Source of the DNA: JACRAV01 sp964571235
GTDB lineage: Bacteria; Zixibacteria; MSB-5A5; GN15; FEB-12
NCBI GenBank assembly: GCA_964571235.1
Contig: CAZNAI010000001.1
Coordinates: forward strand, 1 to 64,000
Length of the DNA: 64,000 nucleotides
Direction: 5' to 3'
Shown piece after piece: positions 8,919-17,418 of this stretch. A program made the translations under genes and the position numbers. Every line of letters starts with the position of its first letter. Positions within the stretch are counted from its first letter, which is position 1. The notes under the pieces are model-generated. The model had not been told where the DNA came from. It searched no databases and saw only the letters and a program-made list of their open reading frames with translations.

Positions 8919-9305
8919 TCACCCTCTCTTACGGGTGCCGCGACGAACCGGCTCATCTTCGACCAGCTCCACCGGGGCATCTCCCCACAATTTTTCAAGC
9001 GCATAAAAGCGCCGCGTTGGTTCATGAAATACGTGCACTACAATATCAACATAATCAAGCAAGACCCAGTTGCCTTGCCGTGCGCCTTCGGTCACGATCG
9101 GTTTGTGTCCCTCCAGCCGCATGCCATCTTCGATTCCTTCAGCGATTGCGCGGACATGCACCCCGGCGCTACCGGAGACAATGACAAAGTAATCGCAGAC
9201 GGCGGAAATCGATTTCAGTTTCAGAATCTTGACATCGAACCCTTTTTTGTCCAGGGCGAGTCTTCCGGCGAGGCGGGCGCGGGACAGTGCGGACTGCGTT
9301 CTCAA
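8919..9305 (-). CDS. rsfS: Ribosome silencing factor RsfS
   Basis: 128-residue RsfS/Iojap protein, which binds ribosomal protein uL14 and blocks subunit joining under starvation. The core matches the family: CDYFVIVSG, HVRAIAEGIED, the EG-x-x-x-GNWVLLDYVDIVVHVF block and FYALEKLWGD. A charged tail (VRRGTRKRG) follows. The start is a TTG overlapping the TGA of the preceding LytR_C gene by four bases. LytR-domain and rsfS genes are often adjacent in bacteria, so the context supports the call. Confidence 0.93.
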   Translation of the reverse strand: MRTQSALSRARLAGRLALDKKGFDVKILKLKSISAVCDYFVIVSGSAGVHVRAIAEGIEDGMRLEGHKPIVTEGARQGNWVLLDYVDIVVHVFHEPTRRFYALEKLWGDAPVELVEDEPVRRGTRKRG

Positions 9306-9838
9306 GTTTTCCTGGTTGTCTCCTTGCCGATGCCCTGGGAGAGCGACAAGCTCCGGTAATCTTCTCCCAGCACCAGCGTTACGGAAATGTTTCGAGTATT
9401 GTGCTCCAAAGGCAAAACGGTGACTCGACTCTTATCCATCCCAAGTCTTGCGGCAATCGACTCGGCGATCGACGCGTTGTTGTCACGCGCCACCAAAAAC
9501 GAGTGCGTCACCCGCCGTGCGCCAAACTTGGCGGTGTCCACCACGGCGAAGCTCATTTGCGCGTCCAACGATTTCTCAAGTATTCCCGCCACCGCTTTGC
9601 CGAGCGACACATCGGGCGTGGCGTTAACAATCTGCAAACGGACCATCGTCTCCGGTCCCGCCAGCGACCGCGAAACCGACCGGGTTGCCGATATCCCGAA
9701 CCACCCAATGTATCCAAGCCCGACCACGAGCAGTGTCAAGCAGAACCCGTCGAAAATGACACGGCCAATCCGGCGCCGTGGAGTCGGTTCTTCGATTCGA
9801 TTCGATTCAGATGTTGATATATTTTGAGATGAGGTCAT
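9302..9838 (-). CDS. LytR_C-domain membrane-anchored protein
   Basis: 178 residues with a short cytoplasmic N-terminus, one TM helix at about 29-50 (VIFDGFCLTLLVVGLGYIGWFG) and a periplasmic LytR C-terminal domain (about 65-165) with MVRLQIVNAT at its start. The LytR_C domain occurs at the end of LytR-CpsA-Psr proteins and also alone, as here; no LCP catalytic domain is present. Its role is unknown. It is translationally coupled to rsfS (TTGA overlap). Confidence 0.75.
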   Translation of the reverse strand: MTSSQNISTSESNRIEEPTPRRRIGRVIFDGFCLTLLVVGLGYIGWFGISATRSVSRSLAGPETMVRLQIVNATPDVSLGKAVAGILEKSLDAQMSFAVVDTAKFGARRVTHSFLVARDNNASIAESIAARLGMDKSRVTVLPLEHNTRNISVTLVLGEDYRSLSLSQGIGKETTRKT

Positions 9839-9873
9839 TCGTCAACACAGGGGGGGATAGCTTGAGGTATTGA

Positions 9874-10350
9874 TCATTCCGGTCCGAAAAGCGTGGCAGG
9901 ATTTCGCACTCCTCGGTAAGCCGACGGCCAGGCGAGGCCGTTGATCGTTTGAAAACTTAAAGACATAGAGACATTCTTCGATGGTTTGTAATCAAGCCAG
10001 AAGCTCGGAAGGAGACTTACATTCTGACCGGGGGTATTCAGATTCCCGCTGATCCCGTGGGCCACTCCCAAGTCCACCATCAGATTCAACTTGCTTGAAA
10101 ACGGATAGGACATGCTTGTATGAAGCATCCCCATCGATCCGCTGTAGGCGCCGCCGGAGAAATACGAGAGCGAATAACTATTGGCCCAGCGAATCTTCGA
10201 CAAATCCAAAAACGAATACAACCCTGAACTGGATTTCACGCCGACTGGGTTCATCGATGTTACTTCCCGCAGAGTAGCACGGTCAACGTGCTGTGCCGAA
10301 ACCGACAGCGCACACGAGAGTACAGCCAATACAACGATAAACTTTTTCAT
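9874..10350 (-). CDS. Small exported outer-membrane-like protein, unknown function
   Basis: 158 residues with a clear signal peptide (MKKFIVVLAVLSCALSVSAQ). The remainder is rich in alternating aromatic/small residues (YSLSYFSGGAYSGSMGMLHT, KLNLMVDLGVAHG, NVSMSLSFQTI), suggesting about eight amphipathic beta strands and an outer-membrane or periplasmic beta structure. I recognise no named family. It ends 35 bases before the LytR_C gene, in the same direction, and may start the transcript that runs through rho. A run of seven G lies just past the stop. Confidence 0.7.
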   Translation of the reverse strand: MKKFIVVLAVLSCALSVSAQHVDRATLREVTSMNPVGVKSSSGLYSFLDLSKIRWANSYSLSYFSGGAYSGSMGMLHTSMSYPFSSKLNLMVDLGVAHGISGNLNTPGQNVSLLPSFWLDYKPSKNVSMSLSFQTINGLAWPSAYRGVRNPATLFGPE

Positions 10351-10504
10351 ACTGGATTTCAGCTTTCTGTACTTACAGTAAACAGAGGAACTTTAAGTTC
10401 GTCAACCAAAAATAGACTTTCCTTCAATTACCACCGGACAGCGACCATTTGTCCTTCTGCGTCTTATACGACGCCCCATCCACCTTTGTATCAAACAATA
10501 TCGG

Positions 10505-11245
10505 CTACTCTCTGCCGAATTTCGCTTCCAAGGCGGCGAGGTCCTCTACTGAATTAACACCCAAGACTTCTTCGGGTCGCGACGCCCTCGTGACCGACAC
10601 CCGCAAACCGTTACGATTGAATATCTTAACAACATCTGTCAGGTAGTATTCACGCTGGGCATTGTTGTTGCCGAGATTATCGATCACCCTAAACAACTCC
10701 TGATTGTCAAAGCAAAATGTGCCGGAGTTGACTTCGTCGATCTGGCGAATTGCGTCGCTTGCGTCTTTGTGCTCGATGATGTCCAACAGTTGATTGGGCT
10801 GGCTTCCGCGAATTATTCGCCCATACCCAGCGGGGTCGGCAAAAACTGCCGACAGGCAGGTCCCGGCCGCTTTCGTCTCACGATGGACTTTGAGCAATTC
10901 ACTCACTGAGTCTACAGAAAGGAGAGGAACATCGCCCGCGACAACCAGCGTTGTACCGTCAAAATCCGCCATCGCTTCACGCGCCATCATGACTGCATGG
11001 CCGGTACCCAACTGCTCTCTTTGCCAGGCAAACTGAACAGGGTAATCGCCCAGCGCCGCCTGAACTTCTTCCCCTTTATGACCAATCACGACCACAACCC
11101 GTGCAGGATTAAGTTGCGCCAGTGTGTTCAATAGGATCTTTATCATCGGTCGACCGCAGACCGGATGAAGTACTTTCGGCAAATCGGATTTCATCCGCTT
11201 CCCTTTGCCGGCGGCAAGTACGATAACTGCCAGTTGTTGATTCAA
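10505..11245 (-). CDS. GlmU-type nucleotidyltransferase, N-terminal domain only
   Basis: 246 residues equal to the uridyltransferase half of GlmU, which makes UDP-GlcNAc from UTP and GlcNAc-1-P. The signature LAAGKGKRMKSDLPKVLH sits at residues 10-27, with the GTGHAVMMA and VVAGDVPLL motifs following, then NSGTFCF and the YYLTDVVKIF segment. The left-handed beta-helix acetyltransferase half of bifunctional GlmU is absent: the stop comes after the linker helix (LEAKFGRE). Either acetylation is done by a separate enzyme or the substrate is another sugar phosphate. The apparent start is TTG at 11245 without a clear ribosome-binding site. panD lies 39 bases upstream or more on the same strand. 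Confidence 0.85.
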   Translation of the reverse strand: MNQQLAVIVLAAGKGKRMKSDLPKVLHPVCGRPMIKILLNTLAQLNPARVVVVIGHKGEEVQAALGDYPVQFAWQREQLGTGHAVMMAREAMADFDGTTLVVAGDVPLLSVDSVSELLKVHRETKAAGTCLSAVFADPAGYGRIIRGSQPNQLLDIIEHKDASDAIRQIDEVNSGTFCFDNQELFRVIDNLGNNNAQREYYLTDVVKIFNRNGLRVSVTRASRPEEVLGVNSVEDLAALEAKFGRE

Positions 11246-11284
11246 GTGCGAGGACCCAAATTGTAAACGAGGTTTCTAAGGATA

Positions 11285-11635
11285 TTACTTGGTAGGGCGA
11301 TTCTTTCCGTCGACATGCACAATCACGGGCTTAAAACCATCTGCTTTGTCGCGATCAATCTGGGCATAGGCGATGATAATAACCAGATCACCGACTGCCG
11401 CTTTACGAGCCGCGGCGCCGTTGATGACAATCTCTCCTGAGTTTGCCTTGCCCGGAATCACGTACGTCTCGAAGCGCTCACCATTGTTGATGTTCGCTAC
11501 CGCGACCTGCTCATACGGTACCAAGTCAGCCAGTTTCATCAACTCAGAGTCAATCGTGATTGACCCTTCATAGTTGAGGTTGGCATCGGTGACAGTCGCC
11601 CGGTGTATTTTCGACCTGAAGACGGTAATTTTCAT
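11285..11635 (-). CDS. panD: Aspartate 1-decarboxylase proenzyme
   Basis: 116-residue pyruvoyl enzyme that makes beta-alanine for pantothenate and CoA. The self-cleavage site Gly-Ser is visible in NYEGSITID, with SKIHRATVTDANL before it and the NGAAARKAAVGDLVIIIAYA active-site segment after. The start is placed at ATG 11635 (MKITVFRSKIH), which has GGAAAT just upstream and matches the family N-terminus; longer in-frame starts exist up to 11698. panC is elsewhere in the window (37112-37957), so the pantothenate genes are not clustered. Confidence 0.93.
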   Translation of the reverse strand: MKITVFRSKIHRATVTDANLNYEGSITIDSELMKLADLVPYEQVAVANINNGERFETYVIPGKANSGEIVINGAAARKAAVGDLVIIIAYAQIDRDKADGFKPVIVHVDGKNRPTK

Positions 11636-11810
11636 ATTTCCATTCATCACAACAATATAAACCCGCAAAAGCTCCCCGAATATACAGGCATTCGGCAATT
11701 GCGCAACCCCACGTTCTGTCCGGATTCTAACTCTTAGTGCTATGGCGGGTTATAGTTCCCTTAGTACGAGCCCTGGCCTTAGCTTCCCTTCAATTGCTCT
11801 CGGCCCGATT

Positions 11811-11962
11811 GTCAGTCCCGGCCCCTTCTGTCATTCCCGCTCCTTCTGTCATTCCCGCCCCTTCTGTCATTCCCGCGAAAGCGGGAATCCATCTTGTTCT
11901 CGTGCCGTCGGGCGTCCCCACCCGACGGCTCTTATTGCGGTCAGGTGAGGACGCCTGACCGC
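11811..11962. repeat. 18-bp tandem repeat, REP-like palindrome and two more hairpins
   Basis: Region between panD and murA. A unit GTCATTCCCGCCCCTTCT is repeated head to tail (11811-11829 as a 19-base variant, 11830-11847, 11848-11865), ending in the palindrome ATTCCCGC-GAAA-GCGGGAAT (within 11866-11891). Two further hairpins follow: GCCGTCGGG/CCCGACGGC (11904-11929) and GCGGTCAGG/CCTGACCGC (11937-11962). Short open frames here are products of the repeat and are not called. The rest of 11700-12147 shows no gene. Confidence 0.85.
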
Positions 11963-12147
11963 ACGCGAACATCGCCACGCACTCGAGATTCCAGCGCTGG
12001 CGAATCATGTCTCGCCTACACCCTTTATTCCCCAAACTACGACTCAATCCCCGTTTTTAGATTCCCTCCGCCCGCCAAACCTGACAAATTCCCGAATTGA
12101 GAAAAAACGGGACCACCGGTCCCGCAATCGTAGTACAAAGGAGACCG

Positions 12148-13410
12148 ATGGACAAATTTGTGGTAGCCGGACCGGCTAAAATCCGGGGGAAAGTCAAAAC
12201 CGACGGTTCCAAAAACGCCGCCCTGCCAATCATTGCCGGCGCCCTTTTGATCGACAAAGGGGAAACGGTACTTCGCAATATCCCCCAGCTTCGCGATATC
12301 GATACCATTGTCAAAATGCTCGAGTATGTCGGGGCGAAGGTCAAGTACGATCCCAAGTCCGAAACAATGGCAATCAATGCTGAGGGAGTTCGCGAAAACA
12401 CAGCGCCGTACGAGTTGATGCGCCAAATGCGGGCATCATTTCTCGTGTTAGGTCCGCTGTTGGCTCGAATGGGCTCGGCCAAAATTTCGCTCCCCGGCGG
12501 ATGTTCGCTTGGCGCTCGCCCGGTCGACTACCATATAAAGGCCTTTGCGGCAATGGGAGCGACTGTCACAGAGGAAGCCGGATATGTTATCGCCAAAGCC
12601 AAAAAGCTTACCGGCGGCACCATCTACTTTGATAAACCCTCACACACCGGCACAGAAAACATCCTCTACGGCGCAGTGATGGCCAAAAAGCAGACCATCA
12701 TCACTAACGCCGCTTGCGATCCGGAAATAGTCGATGTCGCCAATTTTCTCAACAAGGCCGGCGCCAAAATTCGCGGCGTGGGGACGCCTACCATTATTGT
12801 CGAGCCGGTCAAACGGCTCCGCCCGGTTGACCACACTGTTTCCGGTGATCGCCTGGTCGCCGGGACCTATCTTTTTGCGGCCGCTTTGACAGGCGGATCT
12901 GTTGAAGTCACCGGAATCTCTCCGGTGGACTTGACTATGGTCCTTCACAAGCTCAAAGAGATGGGGTGCCAGATTACCGCCCGCAAGTCGGCCATCGTCC
13001 TCAAAGCCCCCAAACGACTCAACGCCGTCCAAGTGACCACCTTCCCTTACCCCGGCTTCCCCACCGATCTTCAGGCCTGTATCATGGCCGCTACTTGCGT
13101 CGCCTCGGGAACTTCTCATATCAAAGAGACTGTTTTCAATGATAGGTTCTCTCATTCCATGGAACTCCGCCGGCTCGGCGCCGAAGTGACTATCGCCGCC
13201 GATGAAGCGGTGGTGACCGGGGTGGAGCACCTGGATGGCGCGTCGGTGATGGCCCCGGACATTCGCGCGGGGGCAGGGCTGGTGCTGGCCTGCCTGGCGG
13301 CCCGAGGTCGCTCGGAGATCCTTCGCGTCTACCATGTCGACCGTGGATATTATAGGCTTGAGGAAAAGTTGGCCCACCTTGGAGCCGATATTACAAGAGA
13401 GAAAGATTAA
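12148..13410 (+). CDS. murA: UDP-N-acetylglucosamine 1-carboxyvinyltransferase
   Basis: 420-residue first committed enzyme of peptidoglycan synthesis (PEP plus UDP-GlcNAc). The active-site loop LPGGCSLGARPVDYH places the catalytic, fosfomycin-target cysteine at residue 119. Two-domain EPSP-synthase fold and KTDGSKNAALP at the N-terminus fit; length is normal. ATG 12148 is chosen for AAAGGAGACCG just before it; an upstream frame extension to 12097 is not supported. A hairpin GGGACC/GGTCCC lies about 30 bases before the ribosome-binding site. Confidence 0.96.
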   Translation: MDKFVVAGPAKIRGKVKTDGSKNAALPIIAGALLIDKGETVLRNIPQLRDIDTIVKMLEYVGAKVKYDPKSETMAINAEGVRENTAPYELMRQMRASFLVLGPLLARMGSAKISLPGGCSLGARPVDYHIKAFAAMGATVTEEAGYVIAKAKKLTGGTIYFDKPSHTGTENILYGAVMAKKQTIITNAACDPEIVDVANFLNKAGAKIRGVGTPTIIVEPVKRLRPVDHTVSGDRLVAGTYLFAAALTGGSVEVTGISPVDLTMVLHKLKEMGCQITARKSAIVLKAPKRLNAVQVTTFPYPGFPTDLQACIMAATCVASGTSHIKETVFNDRFSHSMELRRLGAEVTIAADEAVVTGVEHLDGASVMAPDIRAGAGLVLACLAARGRSEILRVYHVDRGYYRLEEKLAHLGADITREKD

Positions 13411-13495
13411 TCCATCGCCCCTCGCAAATTGTCTAACGATCGGGTATGGGTTTACGCCCGCCCGTTCCGCTCGAACGGCTGAACGGAGTACAGCC

Positions 13496-13531
13496 ATGAT
13501 TCGTCCAGTAGGTAAAGGAACAATGCTGTGA
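13496..13531 (+). CDS. Possible 11-codon minicistron overlapping the next start
   Basis: ATG 13496 is preceded by ACGGAG and reads 11 codons (MIRPVGKGTML) before a TGA that overlaps the GTG start of the peptidase-barrel gene (GTGA). Such an upstream ORF could couple translation to the following gene. It may equally be chance: no homology evidence is possible at this length. Confidence 0.3.
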   Translation: MIRPVGKGTML

Positions 13532-16500
13532 AAAAAACTACCATTCTCACGCTCGCCCTGTGCATCCTCGGATCAGCCACCCTCTGGGCACAGGAGCGCT
13601 CGTTCGGCAAGAACAAGGTACAGTACAAGAAATACGAATGGACATACATTCAGACCCGGCACTTCGACGTGTATTTCTATGAAGACGCCTATGCCACAGC
13701 CAAGTTCACTGCCGACATTATGGAAGATGCATATGTCGAGATCAGCCGCGAACTCGACTACAAGATCCAACGTCGTGTACCGGTATTCGTCTACAACTCA
13801 CAAAACGATTTTCAACAAACCAACATCACTCCCGAGTTATTACCCGAAGGAGTCGGCGGATTCACCGAGGCCTTCAAGAGCCGAATCGTGATCCCGTTCA
13901 CCGGATCGTACGAGGAGTTCCGCCATGTTCTGCACCATGAATTAACCCACGCCGTTGTTTACGACATTCTCTTTGGCAATTCCTTTGCCTCACTCCTCTC
14001 GCGACAAAGACTCTTTGATCTCCCCCTGTGGTACGCCGAGGGGTACGCCGAATTCTCCTCCCGTCACGGCTGGGACTACTGGTCGGATATGTTTCTGCGT
14101 GACGCGACCATTAACAACTATATGGCCCCTCCCGACTATCTCGGCGGATTTTTGGCCTACAAGCAGGGTCAGGCAATGGTCAAATATATCGTCGATAAAT
14201 ACGGCGAGGCGAAGCTGGGCGAGATTCTGCAAAAAGGGAAAATACAACTTTCGATGAACCGCGCTCTCAAATCGGCTATCGGCGTTGACCCGAAGGATTT
14301 CTACGAAGAGTTCGCCAAAGAAATGAAGCGCCGGTATTGGCCGGAGATTTCCGCCCGCAAAGAAGCCCCGGAGATTGGCAAACAGCTCACCCACGCCCGC
14401 AAAGACGGTTCGTACTTCAACGAACGCCCGGCATATTCACCCGAGGGCGACAAAGTCGCGATTTTCACCGACCGCCACGACTACGACGAAATCATTCTGT
14501 TGTCAGCGACTACCGGCGAAGAGCTGTCACGAGTAGTCAAAGCCCAGCGGTCGGGCGATCTGGAGTCTCTCCATTCGTATTACAGCGGCATGTCGTTCTC
14601 CCCTGATGGCAAGCAGTTGGCCTTTGTCGCCAAGACCAAAGGGAAAGACGCTATTTATCTCGCCGATGTTCGCAAAAAGAAAATCGTCAAGAAGATCATG
14701 ATGGATTTCCACAATGTCTTGACACCAACCTTCTCCCCCGATGGCGACCAGATTGTCTTTTCCGCTCTCGCCAAAGACATGCGCGATCTCTATCTATATA
14801 CGCTCTCAACCGGCGAGTTCCATAAATTGACCGACGACCGGTACGACGATGTCGAGCCGAGTTGGTTACCCGACTCCAAGTCAATCGTCTTCTCTTCCGA
14901 TCGCCCTTCACCGACTCCGTCCAACATAACCAACCTGGGTCAAGCCACAGCCGACTCAGTTATGCCGACGCCCGGCGGCTTCAGCTATGGCGTCTACAAC
15001 ATTTTCAAACTCGAACTGGCAAGCAAAGGCGTCGCGCCGGTTGAAGTCGGCTCCGGTTCCAACCGAAGCCCGGTGGTATCGCCAAACGGCAAAATGATCG
15101 CTTTTGTCTCCAACCGGAATGGAATCGACAATGTCTATCTGGGGTATTTGGACTCGACCAAGTACTATGCAGTCACCGACGTCCTGACCGGCATTCGAGA
15201 TCTGTCGTGGTCCCCCGACGGCCAAAAGCTTGCCTTCTCCGCGTTCCACAATGGCGGCTTTGATGTCTTCGTGATGAAAGACTTTGTACCAGTCGGTGAG
15301 AACGGCGTGCTAAAACCGACCGACTTCATGCTCGGCAAGTACAACGATCCATTTAAGAAACCGGCGGCCAAAGATGCTGTGGCGGCCAAGGATTCTACAG
15401 CCGATTCGACAACAACAGTAGTAGTCGATACTACCGCTGATTCGACCGCGCTGGCCAAGGTCGACTCCTCGGCCACTCTAACAGCCAAGGATACCGTAGT
15501 CCGCCAAACCGGTATTCACGGCGAGGACTTTGTATATGTGAGCGGGATATCGCCTGATCCGATGGATACTCTTCTTCGTCCGGTGGGCGGCGACTCAGCC
15601 GGTATGCGGGTCCACCTGAAGGAGCCGGCCTACTTCGACTCTATTCCCCCCCCGACTGAGTCAGGTGAATACTCTGTGCACAAATACAAAGTCAAATTTA
15701 CACCCGACTACATCGGTGGAGGCTTTGCCTACAATACGTTTTTCGGTGTCCGCGGCCAGTCGGTCTTTGTTTTTTCCGATTACCTCGGCAATCATCAGAT
15801 CCTGGTAGCGGCTGATCTGGTCGGTACTATCGACCAATCGTATTTACAGGCATTCTATGTCAACAACGCCGGACGGAATCACTTCGGCGTCGGCCTCTTT
15901 CACTCGAAAAACTACTACGAAAACTCCGATAACTTCCTGTTCTCCGACCGGTACTACGGATTGGCAGGATTCGCCGAGCATCCCTTCTCGATATTCAGTC
16001 GTATCGACGGCTCCCTGTCTCAGATTTTTATCGATCGAAAGTATTACGACGCACTGGACCCCAACTACAGCAACGACCGGAGTATCAAGGTCACCTACGG
16101 GTCAGCCTCCTATGTGTTTGACAATGTCCTTTGGGGATATACCGGCCCGGTCAATGGTAAACGGTATGCGCTGACGGTCGACGCCGCCAAGGACTTTTTC
16201 GACACCAAGGATATCAGCTTTTACTCTTTTGGTTTGGACTACCGACGGTACTGGGACATTAAGAAATCCGTCTCATTCGGACTCCGCCTTTCCGGCGGCG
16301 CATCATTTGGCCGTACGCCGAAGACATACTTTGTCGGCGGCGTGAATAATTGGATCGGGTCACGCAATCTGGCAAACCCTGTCTACGAAGTCGAAAATCT
16401 CTACTTCGCTGATGTCGTCACCCCATTGCGCGGCCAGCCGATTTACGGCATCGCCGGCAACCGCTACGGCGCCATCAATGCCGAATTGCGTTTCCCGCTG

Positions 16501-16785
16501 GTGCAGGTGCTGGCGCTGAAATATCCCCTCCCGCTGGTGTTCCAAAATATCATGGGGGTGATCTTCACCGATATGGGCTCAGCCTGGAACGGCAAAAACT
16601 TCAAAGGTGGGACTTCTGACGGCGGCAATAAACGGTTTCAGGATATTCGCACCGGATTCGGATGCGGCATGCGGATGAACTTTGCCGGCCTGGCCCTGCT
16701 TCGCTACGATTGCGCCTGGTCGACTGATTTCGACCGGGTTTCCGACCGCCCCACACACTATTTCTCGCTAGGCGCGGATTTCTAA
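13528..16785 (+). CDS. Gluzincin-like metallopeptidase / TolB propeller / outer-membrane barrel fusion
   Basis: 1085 residues. Signal peptide 1-21. Residues about 35-270 are a peptidase-MA-like domain with HExxH at 137-141 (HELTH) and a likely third ligand in WYAEGYAEF (E171). About 280-600 are PD40/TolB-type propeller repeats (AYSPEGDKVAIFTD, SFSPDGKQLAFVA, TFSPDGDQIVFSA, SWSPDGQKLAFSA). About 615-665 is a low-complexity Ala/Asp/Ser/Thr linker. About 690-1085 is a beta-barrel with BamA/surface-antigen features, ending in aromatic F as outer-membrane proteins do. GTG start with AAAGGAA upstream. Likely anchored in the outer membrane. Function unknown; substrate processing at the surface is inference. 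Confidence 0.85.
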   Translation: MKKTTILTLALCILGSATLWAQERSFGKNKVQYKKYEWTYIQTRHFDVYFYEDAYATAKFTADIMEDAYVEISRELDYKIQRRVPVFVYNSQNDFQQTNITPELLPEGVGGFTEAFKSRIVIPFTGSYEEFRHVLHHELTHAVVYDILFGNSFASLLSRQRLFDLPLWYAEGYAEFSSRHGWDYWSDMFLRDATINNYMAPPDYLGGFLAYKQGQAMVKYIVDKYGEAKLGEILQKGKIQLSMNRALKSAIGVDPKDFYEEFAKEMKRRYWPEISARKEAPEIGKQLTHARKDGSYFNERPAYSPEGDKVAIFTDRHDYDEIILLSATTGEELSRVVKAQRSGDLESLHSYYSGMSFSPDGKQLAFVAKTKGKDAIYLADVRKKKIVKKIMMDFHNVLTPTFSPDGDQIVFSALAKDMRDLYLYTLSTGEFHKLTDDRYDDVEPSWLPDSKSIVFSSDRPSPTPSNITNLGQATADSVMPTPGGFSYGVYNIFKLELASKGVAPVEVGSGSNRSPVVSPNGKMIAFVSNRNGIDNVYLGYLDSTKYYAVTDVLTGIRDLSWSPDGQKLAFSAFHNGGFDVFVMKDFVPVGENGVLKPTDFMLGKYNDPFKKPAAKDAVAAKDSTADSTTTVVVDTTADSTALAKVDSSATLTAKDTVVRQTGIHGEDFVYVSGISPDPMDTLLRPVGGDSAGMRVHLKEPAYFDSIPPPTESGEYSVHKYKVKFTPDYIGGGFAYNTFFGVRGQSVFVFSDYLGNHQILVAADLVGTIDQSYLQAFYVNNAGRNHFGVGLFHSKNYYENSDNFLFSDRYYGLAGFAEHPFSIFSRIDGSLSQIFIDRKYYDALDPNYSNDRSIKVTYGSASYVFDNVLWGYTGPVNGKRYALTVDAAKDFFDTKDISFYSFGLDYRRYWDIKKSVSFGLRLSGGASFGRTPKTYFVGGVNNWIGSRNLANPVYEVENLYFADVVTPLRGQPIYGIAGNRYGAINAELRFPLVQVLALKYPLPLVFQNIMGVIFTDMGSAWNGKNFKGGTSDGGNKRFQDIRTGFGCGMRMNFAGLALLRYDCAWSTDFDRVSDRPTHYFSLGADF

Positions 16786-16795
16786 GCTACCGATC

Positions 16796-17064
16796 GCACC
16801 GCATAGCGGTGCGCTACCACTCTATCTGTGGTGTCAGGCCTCCCGGCCTGACACCTTTTTCTTTTGTGGCGTCGGGTGCCCTCGCCTGACGCCTTTATCT
16901 TTTGCAGTCCCCAAATAGTTTTGTAGGTCGGCGTTCCGAAGTCCCGCCGATCTGAGTGCGGGACGAGAAACCCGACATCTTCTTTTGGTGACCACGTCAC
17001 CAGTTGCGTCAGGTCTTGCCGAAGTCCCGCCGCACCCCGAGCGGGATGAGGTGTGACCTTACGC
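16796..17064. repeat. Palindromic repeat cluster (families E, H, C, D)
   Basis: Directly after the barrel-gene stop: family E GCACCGC/GCGGTGC (16796-16819), the terminator hairpin listed separately, an imperfect GGCGTCGGG/CCTGACGCC hairpin (16868-16893), family C (GTAGGTCGG...AACCCGACA, 16923-16979) and family D (TGCGTCAGGTC...GTGACCTTACGC, 17005-17064). Same families as in the 7 kb and 32 kb clusters. Confidence 0.8.
16830..16860 (+). terminator. Rho-independent terminator after the peptidase-barrel gene
   Basis: A perfect 11-bp stem GGTGTCAGGCC/GGCCTGACACC with a TCCC loop, followed by TTTTTCTTTT. It is 44 bases past the stop and correctly oriented. Confidence 0.9.
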
Positions 17065-17090
17065 CTCTTTTCTTGGAATTACCCCAAAAG

Positions 17091-17118
17091 AAAACGCAGT
17101 CCTTGCGGACTGCGTTTT
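17091..17118. terminator. Symmetric hairpin, possible bidirectional terminator
   Basis: AAAACGCAGTCC-TTGC-GGACTGCGTTTT forms a perfect 12-bp stem. It has four T on either strand, so it could end transcripts from both sides (lonB-like gene on minus, repeats on plus). Bases 17119-17418 hold nothing I can call. Confidence 0.55.
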
Positions 17119-17418
17119 GCGAATATGAGGTGTCGGCCACAATCAATGTGATCGGAAATCCATCTGCCTCGGTCTTGGGCCTCGTTCCGCTTTCCCTGTT
17201 CCAAAAACTACGGAATCGAGTTGCGATGCTCAAGAAGGATTTCACATGTCCGTCGAGTCAGCGCGTGACCTGCTTAGCGTTGCGCACTAACCTCTTTCGC
17301 AAATCAAACTCTTCGCTATTGAAATAGTCGGCGCACAGTATGTCAAGGGGAAAATACATGGAACGACCGCGCCATGATCGACTTTCCGATCGGATAACGA
17401 GCGACTGCGACTGGTCAA

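Noticed and set aside
11811..11891. Possible CRISPR array
   Set aside because: The 18-base units are directly tandem with no spacers, and no cas gene is in the window.
12640..13497. 285-codon minus-strand frame
   Set aside because: Lies antisense to murA, with no family features; similar long shadow frames lie opposite pyrG (49184-50047), rho (7679-8482) and ricT (1479-2111).
17004..17327. Open frame in the 16.8-17.4 kb gap
   Set aside because: Its first half is made of repeat family D and the 17091 hairpin; the rest shows no gene-like composition or ribosome-binding site.
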